Shown in pieces: positions 8,645 to 17,200 of a stretch of DNA of 64,000 nucleotides (within the stretch, counting starts at the first letter, position 1; every line of letters starts with the position of its first letter). Below the pieces are notes generated by a model, which was not told the DNA's origin, did not search any database, and was given only the letters and a program-made list of their open reading frames with translations. The stretch is taken from positions 806,001-870,000 of the forward strand of contig NZ_CP059450.1 of NCBI RefSeq assembly GCF_022023855.1, given 5' to 3'. The position numbers and the translations under genes were made by a program. Source of the DNA: Azospirillum brasilense. GTDB taxonomy: Bacteria; Pseudomonadota; Alphaproteobacteria; Azospirillales; Azospirillaceae.

Positions 8645-10440
8645 GGACGGAAGCCCTGCACCAGAAGGTCGGGAACGGCGCGGATCTCCAGCCCGCGGTG
8701 GCCTTCGAACGCCTCGCGCACGGAGCCGGGAGTCCAGCTGTAGACAAATCCTGTCCGGCCCTGCGCCAGCGCGCGCACCCTGTCCTCGGCTTCCGGTGTG
8801 AAGCGGTCGCAATAGGCGACCAGTTCGCGTTGATCGGACACGGCGACGTGGACCGGCTGGTCCGGATCGTAGGGCGTGAACGGCAGATCATGGAGCGCCT
8901 GAACCGCCGTCCACACCTGTGCGGGCGCCAGTTCGTAAGCAAGGTCCTCGAACGGCAGCGTGCGGGCGGCCAGATAGGCGAAGTCGCCTCCCCCCAACTC
9001 CGCGGCCACACGCCGCACGCGCTCGGCGCAAACGTCGCGGCAGAGGTTGCGGTCCGGCTCGTCCCCGCTGTTTTCGCACGAGGACACGAGAATGAAGCGG
9101 CGGCGGCCATCGTCCTCGGCGTTCAGGGCCAACACCGCGTGCGCCGTCGTGCCCGACCCGGCGAAAAAATCCAGCACCAGATCGTTCCCGCCGCACACCT
9201 GCGCCAGCAGGTTCTTCATGAGCGACAGAGGCTTCGGGTAATTGAAGACCTTTTCGCCGAACATCTTGTTCAGCAGCGTGGTGCCTTCCTCGCCCATCAG
9301 CGAGGAAATCTCCGTCACGCCCTCGTCCCGATGCTCGTCGGTCTTGGAACGGACCCAACTCGACAGCGGCGCGTATTCGGACTTCAGCTCACTGCGGTGG
9401 CGCTTGTAAAGCGGGCTGCCCCAGCCGACCGGCTTCCCGACCCAAAACTCCAGATCCGGCAAACCGCGGCGCAGGATTGGAACGCCGCCACGAAACGGCA
9501 CATCCAGCCGGTCGATCGCATCCAGCAACGCGTCGAGCGTGTGCCAGACCTGAACCCGCTCGTCCTTGGGAAACAGGATTTTGCCCTGGGCGATCAGATC
9601 CTCCACAGGGGCTTTTTTGGTGCGCTGCCCTTTCTTGAGAAAGACCTTGCTGGCAAAGCGCCAAACCCCGTTTGGATTGCAGGGGTACCAAATGCCGGTT
9701 TCGGGGTCCTGCAACGAATAATAGGCGTTGCCCGCACGCCGATCGGTGTATTTGACCGCTACGGTCAGATTATCAGCAAACCAAGGATCATCCGCCCCCT
9801 CGTCATAATTCTTGTAGTGACCAAGATCCTTCTTCGTCCCGCCAAAGCGGAACCCTGGCATGGCATAGACGAGGACATGCTCGTGATTGACTGACAGGTG
9901 GCACTCGCCCGCGTCGTTGCCGCCAATGCGCGAGCGCCAGACAAGGCTACCCTTGCGCATTCCAGGAAACACCTCGTCCATCATCAGTTCCAGCCGGGCG
10001 CGGTTGTCGTCGCTGATGGACACCAGCAGAACGCCGTCCTCCGTCAGCAAATCGCGCGCCAGCGACAGTCGCTGGTAGAGCCATTCCAGCCACATCGAAT
10101 GGCGAAACCGGTCCTCTTCCTTCACATGGTGATCGTTGTAGACCCAATCCTTGTTGCCCGTGTTGTAGGGCGGGTCGATGTAGATCACCTTGATGCGCCC
10201 GGCATGCGTCATGCGCAGCCAGCGCAGCGCGTCGAAGTTCTCGCCTTCGATGATCAGATTTTCGTAAGGGGCACTTCCGCAGGAATGTTCGGCCCGGTGA
10301 TCCATGACCACGAAGCCGGTGTTGAGAGCGCGGTCATGTTCGATTTCGTCGCGTTCCCACACTAACCCAAGCTTCCGGCGCGCATCGCGCTTCACGAGCA
10401 GATTGATGAGTTGCTCGCGTGATAAATCGCTGTAATCCAT
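8641..10440 (-). CDS. Type III-like site-specific DNA-methyltransferase (Mod), adenine-specific
   Basis: The product has 599 residues. Motif IV YIDPPYNTG is at about residues 87-95 and the AdoMet site DFFAGSGTT at 424-432. This order, DPPY before FxGxG, is the beta class typical of type III Mod subunits, which make N6-methyladenine. The long segment between the motifs (about 160-400) would hold the target recognition region. The start at 10440 (MDYSDLSREQ) begins where family similarity begins. No good ribosome binding site is seen, and an in-frame ATG exists at 10506. The gene overlaps res downstream and is separated from mcrC upstream by about 180 bases containing a perfect palindrome, so mod-res may have its own promoter. 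Confidence 0.88.
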   Translation of the reverse strand: MDYSDLSREQLINLLVKRDARRKLGLVWERDEIEHDRALNTGFVVMDHRAEHSCGSAPYENLIIEGENFDALRWLRMTHAGRIKVIYIDPPYNTGNKDWVYNDHHVKEEDRFRHSMWLEWLYQRLSLARDLLTEDGVLLVSISDDNRARLELMMDEVFPGMRKGSLVWRSRIGGNDAGECHLSVNHEHVLVYAMPGFRFGGTKKDLGHYKNYDEGADDPWFADNLTVAVKYTDRRAGNAYYSLQDPETGIWYPCNPNGVWRFASKVFLKKGQRTKKAPVEDLIAQGKILFPKDERVQVWHTLDALLDAIDRLDVPFRGGVPILRRGLPDLEFWVGKPVGWGSPLYKRHRSELKSEYAPLSSWVRSKTDEHRDEGVTEISSLMGEEGTTLLNKMFGEKVFNYPKPLSLMKNLLAQVCGGNDLVLDFFAGSGTTAHAVLALNAEDDGRRRFILVSSCENSGDEPDRNLCRDVCAERVRRVAAELGGGDFAYLAARTLPFEDLAYELAPAQVWTAVQALHDLPFTPYDPDQPVHVAVSDQRELVAYCDRFTPEAEDRVRALAQGRTGFVYSWTPGSVREAFEGHRGLEIRAVPDLLVQGFRP

Positions 10441-10541
10441 GGCAATCGGGCCATTTAGGTTGTATCGGCAATCTTTTTCCCTTTTTGGGAGAGCCGTAAA
10501 TGCCATGCAATCAGCGATTCGACAACAGAAAACGTCTCACG

Positions 10542-10574
10542 CATACTTATGAACGCACAGCATTCATAAGTATG
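10542..10574. promoter_or_regulatory. Perfect 12-bp inverted repeat upstream of mod
   Basis: CATACTTATGAA and its exact complement TTCATAAGTATG are separated by 9 bases, in the AT-rich gap between mcrC and mod, about 100 bases before the mod start. Neither side is followed by a T-run, so an operator fits better than a terminator. It could bind a dimeric repressor of mod-res. No dedicated controller gene is visible nearby. Confidence 0.6.
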
Positions 10575-10621
10575 GCTCAAGAAAATTACATGCATATGGA
10601 GTTTACAGCTCCGATTCATCC

Positions 10622-11947
10622 TTATACGGACAGCAACCTATTCGCCAAAGCACTGAGCCAGTTTTCTGTATCCCTGGTTTCTGCGCCAGCAAGACGATCG
10701 GCAAGCTCTTCAATCAACAGGGGGCGCAAAACGACGGCTCCAAGCTGGCCGCCGCGCAGCGGGTCGCGCAGAACCACGCGTTCTTCCCGTGCCTCGGCCG
10801 ATACCGTGGGATAGAGGATCACCGCCGTGCGGCATTCGGTTCCCATTGCGTACAGTGAGAGCTGGTAGAGCCAATCGTCCGGCAAGCCCTTCGCCCAGAG
10901 GTCACGGTATTTGGCGTCGGCGAACAGGCGGACGCGCCCCTTTTTCAGCACGGCGAAGTCGGGGCGGGGCGTGGGTGCGCGGCGGCGGCGAGAGCCAGCA
11001 TCGTATGCGAACATCCCCGACAGCCGGTGCTGGTCGGCCAACTCCATGCCATCCAGGCGTTTGCGCAAAAGCCGCGACAGGAGCCGTTCGAAAAAGCGGT
11101 TCATGTCGAACAGAAATCCCGGCAGCGGCAACGAGCCTTCGGGCGTGTCCAATGTGATTCCCTGCCCGGAGAGAAGCAGATCGATCAAGGTCAGAGCCGG
11201 CCGATAAACGGCCGTCTGCCGATCAAGCCGCTCGATCGCGCGGCGTGGCGCATCGGCATCCAGGCGCATCGGCGCAACATCGTCGGTCATAGGAGCGGCC
11301 ATTTCGGCGGCCAAGGCACGAAGTCGCCGTTGAAGAGCGTGGTCGGCGGCGAGGGTGGCGGCTCGCTCCAATCCGGTGCGCAGCAGGCGGTTGAGCGGCC
11401 AGTTGGCGTCGCGCACGAAATAGCGGCACGGGAGCGCTGCCGTTACCAGCCCCCCTCGGGCGGCCAATCGCGGGACATCGAGCCGCCCCCGTGGAACGGC
11501 GAGTTCCTCGCGCCTCTCCACATAGCGCCGGATCAAGCCTCGCCGCAGCAAAACCTCGGCTTCCTGGGCCAGTTGCTGCGCGAGCAGGTCGGCAAACCCG
11601 AACGCCTCCGTCGAATGCTCCGCATCCCCGACCCGGCGCACGTCGCTCAATCCGTAGGTCCAGCGCAGTAGGGCGGACAGCCGTCGCGCCTCCAGCTTCG
11701 GACTGATCGCCAGCGCCATCGGACCAAGGCGCAGCCGGCCGACCAGAGACGTGGAATCGACCGTGATCCCGTCACGCCTCTCCACGATCTTCAGCCGACC
11801 GCTCCTGGTGAGTTCTTCGGCGAGGATTCGGGCTTGCGGCTCGCCGTCGAAGGACAGCCCGCGGAGTGCTGGATGCGATGCCGGCCCGGCACGCTCCCAC
11901 TCCGCCAACGCCACGGGGATACCGCCCTGGTCAGCCGCCCGCATCAT
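10622..11947 (-). CDS. mcrC: McrC-like nuclease subunit of a McrBC system
   Basis: The product has about 441 residues. It matches the McrC/PF10117 pattern: an N-terminal beta-rich domain (RLGPMALAISPKLEARRL), a central helical part (FVRDANWPLNRLLRTGL), and a C-terminal PD-(D/E)xK nuclease with RPDFAVL followed by LFADAKYRDL (about residues 325-345). In McrBC systems McrC docks on the McrB hexamer, stimulates its GTPase and cuts modified DNA. The start lies inside the end of mcrB. ATGs at 11944 and 11947 are equally likely, giving an overlap of about 15 bases and suggesting translational coupling. It is the third gene of the caspase-Hsp90/mcrB/mcrC operon. Confidence 0.86.
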   Translation of the reverse strand: MMRAADQGGIPVALAEWERAGPASHPALRGLSFDGEPQARILAEELTRSGRLKIVERRDGITVDSTSLVGRLRLGPMALAISPKLEARRLSALLRWTYGLSDVRRVGDAEHSTEAFGFADLLAQQLAQEAEVLLRRGLIRRYVERREELAVPRGRLDVPRLAARGGLVTAALPCRYFVRDANWPLNRLLRTGLERAATLAADHALQRRLRALAAEMAAPMTDDVAPMRLDADAPRRAIERLDRQTAVYRPALTLIDLLLSGQGITLDTPEGSLPLPGFLFDMNRFFERLLSRLLRKRLDGMELADQHRLSGMFAYDAGSRRRRAPTPRPDFAVLKKGRVRLFADAKYRDLWAKGLPDDWLYQLSLYAMGTECRTAVILYPTVSAEAREERVVLRDPLRGGQLGAVVLRPLLIEELADRLAGAETRDTENWLSALANRLLSV

Positions 11948-14297
11948 CCAGGTCATCGGCATCGTCAGCCTCGTCATCGTCCTGAGTGCGCATCGCCTCC
12001 GGCGTCGTCGCGGTCTCCGGAAACATCCGTCGGACCGCATCGACCAGATCCGCCTCCCCGTCCGGGCTGAAGCGCTGGTCCCGGATCCGCTGTTCACGAA
12101 CATCGACGAAGTCGGTGCCCAGGATAGCGGCCAGTGCGTTCCAATCCCCGTAGCAGTGCTCCTCCAGCAACGGAATGATGTCTTCGCGCAGGATCCGCGC
12201 AAAGGGGGCGAAGTCGGTGACGGGCACCCCGCGTTCCATCAAGTAGGCATGGCCGATTTGCAGGTTGCGCGCATCCCGTCCCAGCGCGTCGCGCAGCCGC
12301 GCGTTGAGCGCGCCGAGCCACGCCGCGAGCGACACGCCACGAACCGCCGCGGCGCCAAGCGCCTGAGGATCGGGCATCAGTTCCAGAAAGCCGAAGCGCC
12401 GGCGCAAAGCCGCATCGAGCAGGGCGATCGAGCGGTCGGCGGTGTTCATGGTGCCGATGATGCGCACGTTGGGCGGAACCACAAAGCTGTCGCCGCGCAA
12501 CGGTAACAGGACCGGCAGCCCGCGTTTGTCGAGTTCCAGGAGCGTCAACGTCTCGCCGAAGATGCGCGGCACGTCGCCGCGATTGATCTCATCGATGAGG
12601 AGGAAGAAGTCGCGACAGGGGTTGTCGGCGGCCTCGTCGCACAGCGCCTTGAACAGGCCGGGTGTCGGGTCGAAGACCAGGGCGCCCGCGTTGCCCCGCG
12701 CCGGCCGCAGCCCTTCGATGAAGTCCTCGTAGCCGTAACTTGGGTGGAAGGTGCACAGGCGCACCAGCCCGGGTTTGCCGGGCCGTCCGCCGATCGCCTC
12801 CCGTTCCGCCGGGGTGGCGTCCTTCCACGCGCACCCGAATGCCTTGCGCGCCGCCAGTTCACGGGCAGCGGTGAGGGCCCAGTGCGTCTTCCCCGTGCCG
12901 GGCGGTCCATAGAGGATGATCTGTCCCTTGCGCTCCAGAACCCCGGGGATGCGCGCCAGGATGCCGTCGAGCGGCGGCGGTGCCGGGCGCGGCGGAACCG
13001 GGTCCGGCCCACCGTCCGCAGGGGGGCGGGGCGGACGCGGCGGCATCGGGGGCTGCGGCGCCCCAAGAAGCAAGCGGCGCTCGATCTCCACCAAATGGGC
13101 CGGATGCACCAGTTCGCGGCAACGGGTCCGGCGGGCCTCCCGCTCCGGCATCTCCCAGGGTGCGGTGTCGAGCCACTGAACCGGACGCAGGTGCGTCCAT
13201 GGAATGCGCGGGTCATGCCGATAGCCGCCCGTGACGCGGCCGATGGCCCGGACGGTCTGGCCGTCTCCGGCCACCACGATGTCGCCCTCTGCCATGTCGC
13301 GGGCAAAGGCGACGAACTGACTGGCCGCGCTGTTCACCGCCAAGACCGCTTGGCCGGGCGAGGCCCTGTGAAGGTGGGCGCGCACCACCTGCCCAACCTC
13401 CGACGTCGCGAGGAACTGGCCAGCGTCCGGCACCTGCGGATAGCCGACGGAAACGTGCCCGTCGGCAAGCATGTCGGGGAAGGCGTCATGTCCGTCTTCG
13501 TCCCGGGTGCCCACGCGCCAGTACCGGTGCCGGTCGCCATGCCGGTTTCTCAGCACCCGACCCAGCGCCGGAAGCGGGACATCCAGCAATCCGGCAAAGA
13601 CCTTGAATCGCCCGGCGCTGATGAACCGCTGGGTGCGCGACGCCGCCCCGGCAAGCGGCTGGGGCGGAAGGTCCAGCAGCTTGACGAGGTGAAATCGCTG
13701 CACCGGCGCGCTGTGAATGCTCGGGAGCGTTCCGGGAAAGAGCAGTGCCCAGTACTTGTGCGCCCAAATGGCGTCCGCGAGCGGTCCCGCCGCCTGTTCC
13801 ATGTCCCGCTGAAGATCGCGGCACATGTCATCGTACAAGGTATGATACGGCGCCCAGCCGTGCAACGCTTCCACACCGTTCAGCAGTTGCTTGCGTTGCC
13901 GCCGGGCGATCTGCACCGCTTCGGCGACGGAAATCTCCCGCGGCTTGGCCGCCGATCCCGTCATCCAGGCGCCATCGCGGTTGCGCCGATAGACCTCGAA
14001 CTTGAAGGCGTTGCCGCCAGCGATGGAACCGTAGTCGGACGGAAACTCCTCGTCGTTCTTGAATTCCAACCAGTAGACGAGGCTTTCGTTTCCACGTCCA
14101 CGCCCATGCATGACGTCCAGAAGGTCCTCGCCGTCGAGGCGGGCAAGACGCTCGGGACCGAAGCGGTCGCGGAACGCCATGGTGTGCCGGTCGATGTCCG
14201 CCGGGCTCAGCAAAGCACCATCGGCGGCGAGCCGGTCGCGCCGTTCCCCAAGATCGTCCAGGACAATGGAAAGAAGATCGGGCTGACGGTTCGTCAT
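11931..14297 (-). CDS. mcrB: McrB-like AAA+ GTPase with N-terminal EVE/PUA-like DNA reader
   Basis: The product has 788 residues. The N-terminal 270 residues are of no family I can name. Residues about 270-390 (WRVGTRDEDG, then DMAEGDIVVAGDGQ and AIGRVTGGYRHD) look like an EVE/PUA-type domain, which in McrB proteins reads modified bases. A proline-rich linker follows. The AAA+ motor has Walker A GPPGTGKT near residue 463, Walker B LLIDEINRGD near 570, sensor GTMNTADRS and arginine finger DAALRRRF. The tail is very acidic (DDDEADDADDLDD). The start overlaps the stop of the upstream caspase-Hsp90 gene as ATGA, so a protease-chaperone and a modified-DNA restriction motor are made from one message. 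Confidence 0.87.
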   Translation of the reverse strand: MTNRQPDLLSIVLDDLGERRDRLAADGALLSPADIDRHTMAFRDRFGPERLARLDGEDLLDVMHGRGRGNESLVYWLEFKNDEEFPSDYGSIAGGNAFKFEVYRRNRDGAWMTGSAAKPREISVAEAVQIARRQRKQLLNGVEALHGWAPYHTLYDDMCRDLQRDMEQAAGPLADAIWAHKYWALLFPGTLPSIHSAPVQRFHLVKLLDLPPQPLAGAASRTQRFISAGRFKVFAGLLDVPLPALGRVLRNRHGDRHRYWRVGTRDEDGHDAFPDMLADGHVSVGYPQVPDAGQFLATSEVGQVVRAHLHRASPGQAVLAVNSAASQFVAFARDMAEGDIVVAGDGQTVRAIGRVTGGYRHDPRIPWTHLRPVQWLDTAPWEMPEREARRTRCRELVHPAHLVEIERRLLLGAPQPPMPPRPPRPPADGGPDPVPPRPAPPPLDGILARIPGVLERKGQIILYGPPGTGKTHWALTAARELAARKAFGCAWKDATPAEREAIGGRPGKPGLVRLCTFHPSYGYEDFIEGLRPARGNAGALVFDPTPGLFKALCDEAADNPCRDFFLLIDEINRGDVPRIFGETLTLLELDKRGLPVLLPLRGDSFVVPPNVRIIGTMNTADRSIALLDAALRRRFGFLELMPDPQALGAAAVRGVSLAAWLGALNARLRDALGRDARNLQIGHAYLMERGVPVTDFAPFARILREDIIPLLEEHCYGDWNALAAILGTDFVDVREQRIRDQRFSPDGEADLVDAVRRMFPETATTPEAMRTQDDDEADDADDLDDAGG

Positions 14298-17200
14298 GCC
14301 GCCACTCCTTCACGCTCGGCGCAGAAAGCCGCGAACGCCCGGCACTCCTCGATGTTGCCGATGCCGAGGCTTTCCAACGTGTCCAACTCCGCCATCAAGC
14401 TGGACACCGGCACTCCCAACTCCTCCGCCGCCCCGGCGAGGTCCCAGCAACTCAGCGAATGGGGGCCATCGACCTCGTCCTCCGAGTAGACGCGCAGCAG
14501 GAGGACTTCCGTTTGCTTGGTGATGGACACCCGCGAGAGCGTCGCCTGGATTTCGGGAAGGAAGGCCAGTATTGGAGCGAGGTGGTCCAAGGCACCGGCC
14601 AGCGTGGTGTGGTTGTCTTGTGCGACGCGCGCGAGGAGGGGAAGCGACAGCGTGTCATTCCATGGATACTCTCCATTACCTTCCCGCGACAGCAGACGGA
14701 GCGCCTGCGGGTCGAACGATGGCTGATTCGGCGTTTCGCCAAAGTTGGGAATACTGAAGCCCAGCACGCCAAGCGGGCGCGCTATATCAATGATCTCCGC
14801 AAGAGGTCGGCGCCAAGTCCATGCTGCATGGAGCAGGTGGATAGGAGACAGTTCATCAAAATATGGCGCTTTGCCGTCCAAATAGACGGTCAACAAAAGC
14901 CGCTGCTCGTCGGTCAGCACGACAGCATCCACCCAGCCAGACAGATCCGGGGTTCGCAGCCCGAGAGCCACCAGCGGGCGCACGAAATCAGCGACCTGAC
15001 CAAATGGCAGTTCTTGCTTAAACGCAATCTCAATGAGCTCTTCTCTTGTCAAATTTCCTGGATACCTTAAAAATCCATGTAGAAAATTTATTGCAAGATC
15101 ATCTTGCAAAAGTCTATTCAATTCTTCTAAAGATTCCGCATCCGGAACGGACAGTCCAAACCCAGAAAGAGGTCGAAGGGCTTCAACAACTTCCTTAAGT
15201 TTAATCCCAACAATTCTGGAAACGCTCAGAAATTTTATCGGCCTTTTCTCGTCTCCTTTTTCCCAAATATGCCACCCGCCTTGAAATAGGAGAAATCGCT
15301 GCTTCTTGGAAAGGCACACCACGCCTTTGTCCCGAAGCGGACCAAATTCAGGCGTTGAAATGCCAATTTTTGATAGAGCACAGGAAATCTCCTCAAGTTT
15401 TTCTATTGGCAAACCGCTTCTGTTAGATGCAAGAAGAAGATCTGTGACTAAAAGTTGATGCCTAAAAGACCATTCATTCGCTGATGAGTAGAGATTTCGC
15501 CAAAAGATGCTCACGGAAAGCGGCGGGCAACGAGGCAGTCCTAACTTCCCCATAAACGCCGCAAGCGAAAGCGGGATCGGCGCCCCCTCCAGTCCTGCAT
15601 CGAACAATTCCGCCAATCGGATTACCAGCAACCGGCTTTCCGCTGGGGAGACACCATGCCTTGCCAGAAATCCTCCGCGTTCGGCAATTGTGCCCAGCAA
15701 AATTTGATCAAAGTCACAGACGCCTGCCGTCGAGGGAAACTCCATCGATATATGATTTTTCCCCGCAGAAATGGCGGGCCACTGGAAAGTCTGCTCGACC
15801 AGCGCCTCGCTGATTTGAGCGAGCGCAAGAGGACAGGACTCAAACAGCGCAAATATCTTGTTCAATTGTGGTGCGTCCCACCGTTCAAGTCCACGCCAGC
15901 CACCACGGTCGATGCAGTCCCAAACAAACTGAGCGGCGGTTTCATCGGACAAGACTTGGCGACGGTCCACAGACAGACGCGGGCGCAGGTTCTCCGTGAG
16001 GTTGGCAGCCGTACCCTTCGGCAGCTGCTCTCGCCTCGGGTGCGTATCGAAATCCATCGGTTCTGGACATTCAGTGCGAATTCCATCCACCAGAAGGGCC
16101 GATCGAAGTGGCCGGCGCGAGTGAATGCGTTCGCCAAACTTCAAGCACCAGAATGCCCTCGGAACGCCTCTCGAATCCTCACTGCCGGGCATTGGCAGCA
16201 CGGGGCCCATGTCCTCCTGAAACCGAGGGGTTGGCTGGCCGCCTGTCAGGTCGTCAACCAGGGCGCCCTCCACCTCAATCCGGACCCGGAATTCAGGAAG
16301 CCAGAGCCAGTCAAGCACCGTGCCGCAATAGTCTTCGAGTGGCCGCTCCTGGTCTGTTAGGTACAGTCGCACACAGGTTCCGCTGCCATCGAAGATCTTT
16401 CGGACTCCCCGGTCCAAGCGGAACAGACTGCCACTGCCCAGCACGCGGGCATGCATCGGCTCGTCGGACCGTTCGCTGGGCCGCGGAAGACGCTGGGACT
16501 CCACCTCCACCTCTTCGGCCAGCATGAAATAGCTGAGCACGCCGATGCCGAAGCGGCTGTTGGGATAGAAGGAAATGCCGGCCTCTTCCCAACGCGCCTT
16601 GTCCAGATGGTATTCGTGGCTGTCGGTGAAGCGCTGGCCGGCGCGGGCGAACAGCCGGCGCAGGTGGCGGTCGGCCATGCCGATGCCGTTGTCCTCGCAT
16701 TCGACGTATCGCCGTCCGCTTTCGTCCGTGGCGAACCGGAAGACGATGCCCCCTTCGTACGCCCGCGCAAGGGACGCCACCTTCCCCGTCTTGCGGAGCC
16801 AGTCCTCGTGCGCACGGCGATACCGGCAGGCATCCAGTGCGTTCTGGTACAATTCGCGCAAGGCAAGGTCCGAATCGCCGCACAATTCCTTGCCCATGAG
16901 CAATTCCATGACCTGCCCATGGTCGAGCGTGAAGCTCAGATGCTCGGGATCATAGAGGGGGGCATTCCCGCTGCTTTCCGGCTTCAAGTCCCTGGCGTCG
17001 AAGGCGGCGGGAAGCGCCGGCGCAATCCGGCAGTGGAGCTCATCAGCCGCGCCCAAGCGGCGCAGATAGGCGTCCAACTCCTCCACAGCATCACGCAACG
17101 CGGCGTCGAGCGCCTCGTGCGGACAAAGGAGACCGAGCGTCAGCCGCTCGCCCCGCTCGTGCCATTCGGTGTGCTCCAGGCGTTCCTGTATCTTGGACAG

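Noticed and set aside
7331..8743. Long plus-strand open frame (470 codons) opposite the Res gene
   Set aside because: It lies antisense to a clear helicase gene, its translation is rich in Arg/Gly/Pro/His without family motifs, and such frames are a normal product of high GC.
12744..14489. Plus-strand open frame of 581 codons opposite mcrB
   Set aside because: It is antisense to an unmistakable McrB gene; composition is shadow-like and there is no ribosome site.
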